Below, one piece after another: positions 1-8,314 of a stretch of 64,000 nt of DNA; the first letter of the stretch is position 1, and each line of letters opens with the position of its first letter. The position numbers and the translations under genes were made by a program. The notes under the pieces are model-generated. The model was not told the DNA's origin. It was given only the letters and a program-made list of their open reading frames with translations, and did no database searches. This DNA comes from CAYVLA01 sp964549615 [NCBI: uncultured Thermococci archaeon] (GTDB taxonomy: Archaea > CAYQAE01 > CAYVLA01): positions 1-64,000 of the forward strand of contig CAZJVP010000104.1 of NCBI GenBank assembly GCA_964549615.1, in the 5' to 3' direction.

Positions 1-159
1 CCCCTCCGGCCCCCAAGATCACCCGCATCATCCCGCCCGTTATGCTCCAACGAAAGCTTTAATAGACAATAACCAAGAACACAACAAACAGCCGTCGCCT
101 GTGTTATCCCCGTTTTGGCGCTGTTTCGCTCACGTTTGCGATGATACCTACGCCCAACG

Positions 160-1272
160 GTGATCAACAACTTGAACACGAACATAACAGACGAGTTCTA
201 CAGGAAGCAGGGATGGGTCCACGGCCGAGAGCCCTTCATCCTAAACGTTCCTCTCCCCAACGAGTCGGTCTACGTCCCCCGGTACGAAGAAGAACTTGCC
301 CAAGCCGCCTTCATGATCCAGCATAACCAGGGCATGGTCAGCATCCTGTCCCCCATAGGCTACGGGAAGAGCGCTTTCCTCAGGAAGCTCAAGTACACCC
401 TCGAAAAGAGCAACCACTCAACCGTGATCCTCATCGAGAAGCCTCTCACGCACACCGAGATGCTTAGCTACATCAACCAACACCTTAGCCCTCCAACGCT
501 GCTGGACCGAATACTCCGCGTTTTCTCCAGGAGGAAGCCCGCGGAACTCGACAGAATCGCAACAAACATAACACAACAACTGGCCAACCGTAACGTTAGC
601 ATACTGATAGACGAGTTCCAAGAGATCGACGAGACGGCCGCGAGGTGGGTAAGGACACTCCACGACTCCGGTGCCTCCATCGTATTTGCCGGCACCGAGG
701 ACGCGATAGAGTCGATACGCAAGAAGGTCCCCCCACTCGAAGACAGGATAAAGATGCGCATATACCTTGACGCGTTCACTCCCGAAGAGACCAGGGAGCT
801 CATCTGCCGTAGGATAGCGTGGGCCAGGGGGCAAACCCAAATCACCGATCCCCGGCCCTTTACGGACGAAGCCATCGAGGAAATCCACGCCCAGTCAAGG
901 GGCGTCCCGCGCGACACCCTAACGCTGGCCGCTCAGCTCGTGTTCCACGCAATCCGCCTCAACAGGGATGTCATCGACGATACCCTCGTTACGGAGTTCC
1001 TTGGCAGAAAGCGGGAAGCAGCCCCCATGAGGGACCAGCTCCTAGATCGCTTCTCCCCCCAACAGAACGCCATAATGCGCGCCCTCGCCGACTTCCCCGA
1101 AGGGGCGCTGATCACCGACGTCCTCTCACGCCTAGGAGTGGACAACTACGGAAGCATCAACACCCAGCTCAATAGGCTCCGTAACATGGGCGTTGTTCAA
1201 GTCGAGAAAACTGGCAGGAAAAACCGATACATACTATCCAGGGAGGTCGCCAGGGCATTCAAGAAGGGATAG
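160..1272 (+). CDS. AAA+ ATPase with C-terminal winged helix (ORC/TniB-like)
   Basis: A 370-aa P-loop ATPase. The Walker A is PIGYGKS at residues 65-71 and the Walker B is SILIDEF at about 147-153, followed by a sensor-1-like stretch (SIVFAGT) and a helical lid. Residues 300-365 form a winged helix with the pattern GSINTQLNRLRNMGVVQ. This order (AAA core, lid, winged helix) is that of Orc1/Cdc6-like and TniB/ExeA-like ATPases, which remodel nucleoprotein or work with mobile elements. The start is GTG at 160. Nothing recognisable lies within 200 bp downstream, so the partner is unknown. It is shorter than typical Cdc6 and lacks an obvious initiator-specific motif, so replication initiator is not claimed. 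Confidence 0.75.
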   Translation: MINNLNTNITDEFYRKQGWVHGREPFILNVPLPNESVYVPRYEEELAQAAFMIQHNQGMVSILSPIGYGKSAFLRKLKYTLEKSNHSTVILIEKPLTHTEMLSYINQHLSPPTLLDRILRVFSRRKPAELDRIATNITQQLANRNVSILIDEFQEIDETAARWVRTLHDSGASIVFAGTEDAIESIRKKVPPLEDRIKMRIYLDAFTPEETRELICRRIAWARGQTQITDPRPFTDEAIEEIHAQSRGVPRDTLTLAAQLVFHAIRLNRDVIDDTLVTEFLGRKREAAPMRDQLLDRFSPQQNAIMRALADFPEGALITDVLSRLGVDNYGSINTQLNRLRNMGVVQVEKTGRKNRYILSREVARAFKKG

Positions 1273-1477
1273 ACCCGTTTGAGCGTTTTACCGAGGGTAT
1301 AGAACGGACGTCTCCATAACTTTCCTCGTCCACTCTTAGGGGCTCTCCCTCCACTACACCGGATAAGCCTGGCGAAGGTATCCTTACTCAAACAACCAAA
1401 CACGTTCCACCGAACAGACAGCCCGTCCACCTATGCTCTATCCCGGGTCAAAGGTTCAAACGCCAGCTCACTCGGCG

Positions 1478-2473
1478 CTACAGAATAGTTACAGTCGCGC
1501 CTTTGTTGCGGCATCGGGCTTCATAGTGCACCAGGGCAGCGGCCGTGCCCTCAGCCGCTGCGAGGCGTGTGAGCGTCGAAAAGTAAAGTCTTCTTGACTT
1601 CAATCGGCCTATGACAAAGATCGCTGGCCCGAACGAGCTCATACCTACTGCAGCTGAACCGCCAACGGCTTGGGCGAAGCAACGGATGAGTCGTTTGACG
1701 AACTTGGACTGTCTATTGATTTCTTTTCTCTTGAATCCAAGGGTTGTGAGTAGGTTGATGCCTTTAACGAAGGTTTCGACGTCGCGTTCGGCGACAGCGG
1801 GGAGGATGCAGGACAACACGATGTGGGCGATCTTGCAGGTGTCCCGGCCCTGGATGGGGCAGTTCTTCCGGAAGAATTCGAGCTCCGGCCTGCCGGAAAG
1901 GCCGGCGGAAGATTGGGGTACAAAGACGTCGAATATCCAGTCCCGGGGAAGGGGCGATCTGAAAAGCACCGGGGGCGGAGGTGCGGCTGATCGGTCTGAT
2001 GGCAAGAATCCCTGTTTTTGCTTCCCTGGCCCGAACGTGTGACCCCCGTCGAATATGAAGCCGCCATGCTCAAATGCAGCAACGCCGACGCCGGACGTTC
2101 CACCCCTGCCGACGATCCTCGCGAGTTCCCTGACCGTGGCGTTGCATCCATACAATGCATTATAGGCGGCGGCAGTCGACAGCAACATTTGGGTCGTGAG
2201 TCCAAGACCAACGTGGTGGGGATAGGACTCCAACACCTCGATCTCGAGCCCTTTATGCAGCCCGTAGTGCTTGTTGAGTCTTTGGAGTGCGAGGTGCGCT
2301 AGGTCGGGAAACATATTCGTCTTTAGCGAACGTCCGGGGCATGCCCTAAGGACGAGTCGCGGGCGGGTCAAGGCAACGCCGATGCTGCCGTCGATTCTTC
2401 CGAGGTCGCCCGTAAGGTCAAGGAGCGCGAAGTGGAGCCTGGCGCCAGTCTCAACAACCACTCGGTTTGCCAT
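1478..2473 (-). CDS. beta-ribofuranosylaminobenzene 5'-phosphate synthase (beta-RFAP synthase)
   Basis: A GHMP-kinase-fold enzyme that condenses an aromatic acid (4-aminobenzoate, or 4-hydroxybenzoate in methanogens) with PRPP, releasing CO2 and PPi, in the committed step of methanopterin arene synthesis. Diagnostic stretches are ETGARLHFALLDL near the N-terminus, the GHMP glycine loop HHVGLGLTTQ, and the C-terminal GGSAAVGMSSFGPAIF. I chose the ATG at 2473 because the protein then begins MANRVVVETGARLHF as in the family; the longer frame only runs into the upstream gene. Its start overlaps the upstream dihydropteroate-synthase-like gene by 23 bp, so translation is probably coupled. It is the last gene of a four-gene pterin cluster. 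Confidence 0.92.
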   Translation of the reverse strand: MANRVVVETGARLHFALLDLTGDLGRIDGSIGVALTRPRLVLRACPGRSLKTNMFPDLAHLALQRLNKHYGLHKGLEIEVLESYPHHVGLGLTTQMLLSTAAAYNALYGCNATVRELARIVGRGGTSGVGVAAFEHGGFIFDGGHTFGPGKQKQGFLPSDRSAAPPPPVLFRSPLPRDWIFDVFVPQSSAGLSGRPELEFFRKNCPIQGRDTCKIAHIVLSCILPAVAERDVETFVKGINLLTTLGFKRKEINRQSKFVKRLIRCFAQAVGGSAAVGMSSFGPAIFVIGRLKSRRLYFSTLTRLAAAEGTAAALVHYEARCRNKGATVTIL

Positions 2474-4022
2474 CGTCGAATTCCCTCTGGAACAGCGGTT
2501 CATCCTGGATGTAGCTCCTACCCATGGCAAGTGCGAGCTCTGCCTTTGCGAGCTCTTTCCCAAGGTACAGGGCATGTCCAGGGTCGGGCAGGAGGCCCTG
2601 TGCCGCGAGTTCGTTAGCAATCTCTTCGGCGGACGTTCCGATGACGTCTACCTCGCCATCGGGCAGTCGGCAGATCACGTGGATATGGGAATCTAGGACG
2701 ACGATGTGAAAGCACTGGCGGGCGTTGCCAGCGTGGTTCTTGGCGGGGGCGGATGCGCGAACCCGCTTGGAAGGCAGAGCGACTGGATAGGATCGGATCA
2801 TCTTCTCCTTGCACATGAGGAGGTCCATTCCCAAGTTCTTGGGCGGGACCCGGTTCCGTACTGAGTAGAACATCATCAAACAGGCCCTGCGCAGCTCGCT
2901 GACGCTGCCCCGGGTCTTGGGACTCGCCTCCGTCGTTAGGAGTAGGCTAACGCCGCTCTCCACGGCAATTGCCGCGAGCGTTGCATTCATCCCTATGGAA
3001 TCAACGTCCGCGAGTTCGACCACGTTGGCGACGCCCATTAAGGAGGGTCGGTCCGGGACACGACTGGGAAGCTCCAAGAAGGACCGGAGCGACTCTGAGA
3101 AGCCGAGGCCTATCGGATCCAGGAGGGGATCTACGATGACATCGTGGTCTCCCAGGGCCTCCGAGTAACGGGCGAGAAGCTCCAAGCGCTCGGAGGAAGA
3201 TCCCGGACGCGGGCCCGCCGCGGCCTCGAGGGGCACGACAACCACGGGAGGCTCCAGGGAGGCCACTAGGTCGAGGGTTTCCCCGCAGACGCTGAGTATC
3301 AGGTCAGCACCCGCGTCCGCTGCGGCAAGTATCTCCTTTTCGCGCATCGTGTCCACGCTGACGGGGGTGCCCGTGGTCTGCCTGACTAACGGCACCATGG
3401 AGCGTATTAGTTCAGGGTGGTCTTCTCCCGGTGTCATGCCGAGGTCCACTATGGCGGCTCCGGACGCAGCGAGCAGCTGCGCCTCTTGGAGGATGGCGGA
3501 TGTGCTTTTCCTAGGAAGATCTACGATCTCGCCAATGATGCTGGGCGGGAAGGGCCGCCCCACGGGGATGCGCGAATCCCCCGAACCAATAAGGATTGAT
3601 GAGGCGGGGAGCTCGCCAGAGATTCTCCTTGCCTTTGCAAAGAGCTCCGTGACCCTTTCTTTCAAGCGCTCCTTCATGAGGAGGTCGGCGGGCACGCATC
3701 TGGAGAGTTCTTGTTCGTCAAGGGCTTCCAAGATCAGGGGAAGGTCACTGTAATGGATTGGGCCTAGGTAGAAAGGCACGGAGAAGATACGTTCTAGTTC
3801 CTCAAGGTCCAGCCTTACTGCGCCCGGAAGGAGGACGAAGTCATAGCGGGAGAGATCGCGGCGCGCCAGTTCGGATTGGATCAGACGGGAAGTCATCAAG
3901 CACGCGACGTCGATCGGAAGTTCGAGCACGTCCACGTTCTGTCCTGCGAGCAGCTCGGCTATCTTGCGCGAGCAGAGTCTCCCGGTCAGGACCAAAACTC
4001 TCCTTTCCGGTCTACTGGACAT
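2451..4022 (-). CDS. dihydropteroate synthase-like protein (methanopterin pathway)
   Basis: A 523-aa protein with three parts. Residues 1-150 are an N-terminal Rossmann-like domain found only in this archaeal family. Residues about 160-400 are a DHPS-type TIM barrel with VDLGMTPGED and PVSVDT, which correspond to the pterin-binding motifs of DHPS. A C-terminal DUF4346-like domain (about 435-520) starts FHIVVLDSHIHVICR. Members are thought to join the pterin pyrophosphate to the ribofuranosyl-aminobenzene product in H4MPT synthesis; the exact reaction of this paralogue is inferred. It overlaps DUF447 by 11 bp upstream and beta-RFAP synthase by 23 bp downstream, placing it between the enzymes that make its two presumed substrates. 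Confidence 0.9.
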   Translation of the reverse strand: MSSRPERRVLVLTGRLCSRKIAELLAGQNVDVLELPIDVACLMTSRLIQSELARRDLSRYDFVLLPGAVRLDLEELERIFSVPFYLGPIHYSDLPLILEALDEQELSRCVPADLLMKERLKERVTELFAKARRISGELPASSILIGSGDSRIPVGRPFPPSIIGEIVDLPRKSTSAILQEAQLLAASGAAIVDLGMTPGEDHPELIRSMVPLVRQTTGTPVSVDTMREKEILAAADAGADLILSVCGETLDLVASLEPPVVVVPLEAAAGPRPGSSSERLELLARYSEALGDHDVIVDPLLDPIGLGFSESLRSFLELPSRVPDRPSLMGVANVVELADVDSIGMNATLAAIAVESGVSLLLTTEASPKTRGSVSELRRACLMMFYSVRNRVPPKNLGMDLLMCKEKMIRSYPVALPSKRVRASAPAKNHAGNARQCFHIVVLDSHIHVICRLPDGEVDVIGTSAEEIANELAAQGLLPDPGHALYLGKELAKAELALAMGRSYIQDEPLFQREFDDGKPSGC

Positions 4023-4686
4023 CCTGTCCCCTCCCTACCCTGTTCGTGATGGATGCCAGCTCACGCACACAGATCTGCAGGGCCTCCTCCGTCTCGGGAT
4101 CGTGCCCGGTCCTTCTGGCAAGTTCAAGTTTCTCCTCAACCGTCCTGCTGATCTGCGCCACCGGTTGATGGAGGCCGCGTTCGGCCGCGACGCGGGCTCT
4201 CGTGACGGATATGATGACCTCGATCGCAGCGGCGAAGCGGCGGCTGTGGGGTCTGGGGAGGCCAGGGATGACGGCTTGGACTGGCCGCAGAGTCAGTCTG
4301 TGGAAAACGGTGCGTCCCAGTTCGTCCTTCCTCGCCGTCGCGCGGTGAGATGCGAGGGAGACGAGAATCGAGGATGCCGCACCGGCGATGACCGGAACTC
4401 TCCAACCGCGCCTTGTGCAAAACGCGTCAGCAGGAGTCATGTTGAACGCGGTCTTGGCGAAAACGCGGGCGTCGTAGACGATGCTGAGCGTAGCCATACG
4501 GCTGTCCCGCAGATTGCGCAGGCTACGGGTTCCGGAGGCCAATTCGATATGCAGGTCGCTTCCCTTTCTCGTTACACCCACGGGCGCCGCATTGGGTTTA
4601 CCTTCGGCGTCGACGGTCGTGAGGATCATCTCGAAGATGACGGCCTCCGGGATGAGTTCGGCCATCCTCTCGATAACGCTTCTCAT
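4012..4686 (-). CDS. DUF447 family flavoprotein-like protein
   Basis: A 224-aa archaeal protein of the DUF447 type, with a split-barrel flavin-binding fold. The N-terminal half has the family signature FEMILTTVDAEGKPNAAPVGV, and NAAPVGV is the usual beta-turn beside FMN. The C-terminal half is helical, with many Arg, Ala and Glu residues. Members are often found beside methanopterin or F420 genes; no activity is established that I can name. Here it sits between mptE and the DHPS-like gene in an overlapping operon. The ATG at 4686 lies 89 bp inside the end of mptE; an alternative ATG at 4665 would shorten that overlap to 68 bp. Confidence 0.82.
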   Translation of the reverse strand: MRSVIERMAELIPEAVIFEMILTTVDAEGKPNAAPVGVTRKGSDLHIELASGTRSLRNLRDSRMATLSIVYDARVFAKTAFNMTPADAFCTRRGWRVPVIAGAASSILVSLASHRATARKDELGRTVFHRLTLRPVQAVIPGLPRPHSRRFAAAIEVIISVTRARVAAERGLHQPVAQISRTVEEKLELARRTGHDPETEEALQICVRELASITNRVGRGQDVQ

Positions 4687-5503
4687 TGCAGGTTGCTCCG
4701 ATGAGTTTTTCTAGCTCTTTTGGGTCGATCCTGAGTGCCTGGGGAATTGGAACCGGGGCGACGGAATACGCCCGGATGTTGGTATGCCGGAGGAGCTCCT
4801 CCGCAAGCTCCTTACCGATGGCAAGCTTGGCTAATTTGCGTTTCCTTAGGCGACGCTTGGAGGCGTTGGGGTCGGATCTCCAGCCCACCCGTGTGCCAAA
4901 GTCCATGCCGATGAGGACAAGGGCTCTAGCGCCGAATGCGGCGGCTAGGAAGAGGCACTTATCCCCATCGGTGAAGCCTCCGAAGTTCCTCACGAGGTCG
5001 GTTGGTTCCATCTGCGTGACGGGGACGACGTTTTGGAGGTCGGGTAGCCAGCGGGATATTGTCTCCATGTTGTCTGCGTGAGCGTGGAGGATCACGATGG
5101 CGCCTGCCTTGGATGCGGTGACGATGTCGGCGACCCTGCCGTCGAGGTCCGTGACGATCACGTCGGGCGTCATCCCGTTCTCAAGGAGCGCGGAGGTCGC
5201 TCCGTCGGCGGCTATGGCTGGGCATCGGGAGGCCCGCAGAACCGTTCCCAGACACCTGAGCTGACGGTCCAGAGATGGACCGCAGCCGAATATCAGGACG
5301 GTTCTTTCCTCAAGGAGCGTTCTGAGCCGCTCGAGCAACGGGCCAAGTTGGTTCTTCCTCGGTTCCATCAGCTGGTCGAGAACCGTGGTCGCCTTGCGGT
5401 CCAATTCTGGGTCCAGCTCAAGGAGCTTGGCGATCCGCGAGTACTTCGCCGACCAGAAGCGGGAATCAACGTCCGGGGAGAAAAGGAGCAACGCGGTCGC
5501 CAT
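4598..5503 (-). CDS. mptE: 6-hydroxymethyl-7,8-dihydropterin pyrophosphokinase, MptE type
   Basis: A 301-aa protein of the MptE/DUF115 family, which transfers pyrophosphate from ATP to 6-hydroxymethyl-dihydropterin and replaces FolK in archaea. The fold is visible from LIFGCGPSLD (about 73-82), then IAADGATSALLENGMTPD and VTDLDG, the usual substrate/metal motifs, and VLIGMDFG further on. The last 30 residues are Arg/Asp-rich and lie over the start of DUF447, so the C-terminal tail may be dispensable. It is the first gene of the pterin operon. A TATA-like box at 5526-5536 is 27 nt upstream of the ATG, so its mRNA is probably leaderless. Confidence 0.9.
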   Translation of the reverse strand: MATALLLFSPDVDSRFWSAKYSRIAKLLELDPELDRKATTVLDQLMEPRKNQLGPLLERLRTLLEERTVLIFGCGPSLDRQLRCLGTVLRASRCPAIAADGATSALLENGMTPDVIVTDLDGRVADIVTASKAGAIVILHAHADNMETISRWLPDLQNVVPVTQMEPTDLVRNFGGFTDGDKCLFLAAAFGARALVLIGMDFGTRVGWRSDPNASKRRLRKRKLAKLAIGKELAEELLRHTNIRAYSVAPVPIPQALRIDPKELEKLIGATCNEKRYREDGRTHPGGRHLRDDPHDRRRRR

Positions 5504-5525
5504 CGCTCAGAACATCGGCACATCT

Positions 5526-5536
5526 GATAAATAAAT
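5526..5536 (-). promoter_or_regulatory. TATA box of the mptE operon (leaderless)
   Basis: Read on the minus strand this is an ATTTATTTA core. Its centre is about 27 nt before the mptE ATG at 5503, so transcription should start at or next to the start codon. Confidence 0.6.
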
Positions 5537-5623
5537 CGAGCTGAAGTCCTGGTTAACTCCCCGGCGAGCGCAGAGAACAGACCTCCACCATAGGTGCCTC
5601 TGCCGTTCCCAACAAGCCAGCTA

Positions 5624-5635
5624 GGATTAATAGTA
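5624..5635 (+). promoter_or_regulatory. TATA-like box upstream of the PurM/SelD-like gene
   Basis: GGATTAATAGT is the only A/T-rich core between the divergent genes on this strand. A start site near 5657 would include the GAGGGTGAG ribosome site at 5668-5676 and the uncertain N-terminal region at 5681-5782. Confidence 0.45.
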
Positions 5636-5782
5636 ATATGATTCTACCTAGGTCGGTTGGCTGAACAGAGGGTGAGTTGAACGTCTGATCTGGAAGGACT
5701 TGCAAGGCGCCTCTTTGAGCGTGGAGTATCCGAGGAGGAACTGGTTGAAAGACTGGCTCAGGAGATACTCGACTTCAAAGAT

Positions 5783-7078
5783 GTGGAGCGGGAGGAGGCG
5801 GGTCGGCTTGCTTCGGCCGTACTGAAGGAGGTTCGCGCAAGTTCCCTTGCCTTGGAAGGGAGACAGGAGGTCCTCAGATCCGTACGTTCTGGCGTGACGA
5901 TGGGCGAACAGGGTGTAGGTTGCCGGGGCACAGGGGACTTCCTTGTGCATCGCCTCGTTGCCGACCTCTCGGATACGGGGAAGGCGGCAGTTCTGGCTCC
6001 GGAGCACATGGACGACGCTGGGGCGGTCGAGCTGGGGCCTGGAAGCTACTTGGTAGCCAAGATGGAAGGCATGCATTCCCGCCTTAGCGACTTCCCGTTC
6101 CTTGCTGGCTTCCACGTTGCTCGCGCCGCGCTAAGGGACGTATATGTTAAGGGAGGCATTCCCGTGGGCCTTCTTGTAGATGTTCATCTGGCCGACGATG
6201 CGGACGTGGGCAAGCTCTTCGACTTCACGGCCGGAGTGGCGGCTGTGAGCGAGCTCTCGGGCTGTCCCATCCTTGGGGGAAGCACCTTGAGGATCGGCGG
6301 CGACATGGTCATCGGGACCCGGATGACAGGGGGGGTCAGCGTCGTCGGGGTCGCCGCTAAGCTATACCCCAGGCGGGATGTGAGGCCGGGCGACTCGATC
6401 ATAATGACGGAGGGGGCCGGCGGAGGGACCATCTGCACAACGGCCATATACTCCGGCAGGCCGGAAGTGGTGTGGGAAACGCTTAACCTCCGGTTCCTCA
6501 CCGCCGCGAGAGCCCTGATCGAAGGAGAGAACAGGGGCTCGATCCACTGTCTGGCCGACGTTACCAATGGGGGGATAAGGGCCGATCTGTACGAGATCGG
6601 ACAGGAAGCTGGATGTGGCTCGATCGTCTATGAGGAAAGAATCGTGCCCCTGGTGAACCCCTCTGTCAAGACGCTGCTTGACGAAAACGACGTGGACTAC
6701 CTCGGAGTTTCCCTCGATTCGCTCCTCGTCTTCTGCGAGGAGGGGGCCTCGGACTCGGTGATCGAGGAGCTTGACAAGGTCGGTGTGAAGGCAAGCGTGA
6801 TCGGCCAGACGACTGCAGACCCCGCAGTACGGCTCGTGCGCAAGGCCGAGGTCATCGAAGTCCTCCCAAGGTTCAGGGAGAGCGCGTACACCCCCATCAA
6901 GAAGGTTGTCGATTCTCGGAAGCCGGGCGAACGAGCGGTGATGGAGGAACGCCTGCGTTCGGCTGCGGCTGAGGCTCTGGCCAAGAGAAGAGCCGTCGTG
7001 CAGGCTATCAAAGAGAGGGATCTCACCTGCGGCTGTGGATCTCGACCTGGGCCAGAAGGTCGCGCGGGTTGTCCTTGA
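5783..7078 (+). CDS. AIR synthase (PurM)/SelD-like ATP-binding protein
   Basis: A PurM/SelD/HypE-superfamily protein of 431 aa from the GTG at 5783. Seen: GDFLVHRLVADL followed by a PEHMDDAGAV metal-binding stretch, the ATP-site-like GGSTLRIGGDMVIG, and DVTNGGIRADL, which matches the glycine-rich C-terminal half of the fold. The family (related to MJ0640-type proteins in methanogens) has no proven substrate that I can name. The frame stays clearly coding for 34 codons upstream of 5783 (DLEGLARRLFERG and on) but has no ATG, GTG or TTG there and is closed by a TGA at 5678. The true N-terminus is therefore probably longer (see findings). The 3' end overlaps the convergent PHP gene by 56 bp. Confidence 0.75.
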   Translation: MEREEAGRLASAVLKEVRASSLALEGRQEVLRSVRSGVTMGEQGVGCRGTGDFLVHRLVADLSDTGKAAVLAPEHMDDAGAVELGPGSYLVAKMEGMHSRLSDFPFLAGFHVARAALRDVYVKGGIPVGLLVDVHLADDADVGKLFDFTAGVAAVSELSGCPILGGSTLRIGGDMVIGTRMTGGVSVVGVAAKLYPRRDVRPGDSIIMTEGAGGGTICTTAIYSGRPEVVWETLNLRFLTAARALIEGENRGSIHCLADVTNGGIRADLYEIGQEAGCGSIVYEERIVPLVNPSVKTLLDENDVDYLGVSLDSLLVFCEEGASDSVIEELDKVGVKASVIGQTTADPAVRLVRKAEVIEVLPRFRESAYTPIKKVVDSRKPGERAVMEERLRSAAAEALAKRRAVVQAIKERDLTCGCGSRPGPEGRAGCP

Positions 7079-7706
7079 TCGTCATCAGGGCCAGCCGCGG
7101 TTCCATGCCGGCGTCGGTGGCTATCTGCAGTGCCCGCTCTTGGGTGATGAAATCCTCTGGCTGATGGAAGTCCGTGTTGACCAGCATCTTGAGACCGACC
7201 TCGGTGCAGACCCTCGCAACGTGTGGGTTTGCTCGGTTATGTCCCGCTCTGGCCGTTATCTCGGCATACTTGCCAGAATCGGCTGCAATCATTGCGTCAG
7301 CTTGGGAGAGCTGACCGGGGTGCGCGAGGATATCGACATACCTAGAGCGAACCGCCGCTGCATTCGTGCCAGGCAGCACGGGTTCGGCAGGGGTCTCACC
7401 GTGGACTAGGACGATGTTGGCCCCGAATTCCTTGGCAGTCCTGGCGAGTTCGTTTATCGTCTGGTAGGGCACGTGGGTCAGTTCAACGCCGGCCAGCATC
7501 TTGATCTCCCAGAATGAGTTTATGTCACGCGCGGCCGCCACCAGCCCGCACACCGCGGACTTCAGATTTGTCTTGTCTGCGTGGTCCGTGATCGCGATGG
7601 CCTGGTGTCCGAGCGCTTCCGCACGGCGCGCTATCTCCGAGGTGATCAATTCCCCGTCGCTCAGGATGGAGTGCATGTGGAAATCGCATCTCTTGCCCAG
7701 TTCCAA
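7023..7706 (-). CDS. PHP-domain metal-dependent phosphoesterase
   Basis: A PHP-superfamily hydrolase of about 227 aa. Metal ligands are visible in order: HMHSILSDG, ITDHAD, a Glu in LAGVELTH, VLVHGET, ILAHPG and the final NTDFH. That set supports a polymerase/histidinol-phosphatase-type trinuclear site acting on a phosphate ester of unknown identity. I placed the start at TTG 7706, seven residues before the first PHP motif, because GAGGAG lies 4 nt upstream and because it avoids reading back into the chorismate-lyase-like gene. It is the last gene of a three-gene minus operon whose middle gene should supply 4-hydroxybenzoate, so a role in the methanopterin arene branch is possible but only inferred. 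Confidence 0.82.
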   Translation of the reverse strand: MELGKRCDFHMHSILSDGELITSEIARRAEALGHQAIAITDHADKTNLKSAVCGLVAAARDINSFWEIKMLAGVELTHVPYQTINELARTAKEFGANIVLVHGETPAEPVLPGTNAAAVRSRYVDILAHPGQLSQADAMIAADSGKYAEITARAGHNRANPHVARVCTEVGLKMLVNTDFHQPEDFITQERALQIATDAGMEPRLALMTIKDNPRDLLAQVEIHSRR

Positions 7707-7741
7707 GGTGCTCTCCTCGTGGCCGCCTCCTCGACGCAGGC

Positions 7742-8314
7742 TTAAACTGGTTTTGCCGAATCGGTGAAGAGCGATGCAGCGAAGAACTCTGAGATCACGA
7801 TCAGCGGGCGCTCCTCCGTGATGATGTTGTAGGTCCTGAACAGGTACGGCCCCTCCAGCCCAAGGAGTCTTCCCAGCCACGTGCTCGTAGGCATGAGCCC
7901 CACGTCGATGATCTCCCTGCGCGCCTCGATCTTGTGTTTCTGCATAATGGTCCCGATGGGCGTATCGGCTCTCATGAGATCGTTCTTGAATTGCGGTTTG
8001 AGGCGACTTAGGGGGGCGTAGGATTTTGCGTACAGGAGGGGCTGTGCGTCCGATTCCCTATAGATTATTATCTCCCTCTCGTTGACAGGCTCGCCCCGCG
8101 ATACCTGCAGAAGCTTGGCCGCGTTCGATGGGCAGGGGACCACGAGTTGGCTGAGCGTCTTGAGTTCGGCTTTGCAGCAGAATACCAGTTCAAGCAGCCT
8201 GGTCATCGAACCGTCATGGCCAAGCAGCACCCTGTGAACTGGAAGAAGGTGATGCCGGCGACTCATCCGGCGTATCTTTGCTGCAATGCGGTCTTCAGGT
8301 TTTCGACGTGGCAT
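7742..8314 (-). CDS. chorismate pyruvate-lyase-like protein (DUF98/UbiC fold)
   Basis: A 190-aa protein of the archaeal DUF98 family. It shows the N-terminal LLGHDGSMTRLLE motif, typical of DUF98 (usually TDGS-x-T-x-x-LE), then VNEREIIIYRES and the basic ARREI stretch that in UbiC-fold enzymes contacts chorismate or 4-hydroxybenzoate. Archaeal members make 4-hydroxybenzoate, the aromatic precursor of methanopterin. I chose the ATG at 8314, which has GGAG about 8 nt upstream, over the longer start at 8344. It overlaps the 3' end of the asparagine-synthetase-like gene by 20 bp. With beta-RFAP synthase 5 kb away, it provides the other substrate of that enzyme. Confidence 0.83.
   Translation of the reverse strand: MPRRKPEDRIAAKIRRMSRRHHLLPVHRVLLGHDGSMTRLLELVFCCKAELKTLSQLVVPCPSNAAKLLQVSRGEPVNEREIIIYRESDAQPLLYAKSYAPLSRLKPQFKNDLMRADTPIGTIMQKHKIEARREIIDVGLMPTSTWLGRLLGLEGPYLFRTYNIITEERPLIVISEFFAASLFTDSAKPV

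Noticed and set aside
418-917. Two open frames on the minus strand inside the AAA ATPase gene
   Set aside because: They lie wholly inside a gene with intact P-loop motifs, have no domain or ribosome site, and show shadow-frame composition.
1440-1475. GGTTCAAACGCC, resembling a tRNA T-loop
   Set aside because: No pairing stem on either side, no D or anticodon arm, and no acceptor; chance match.
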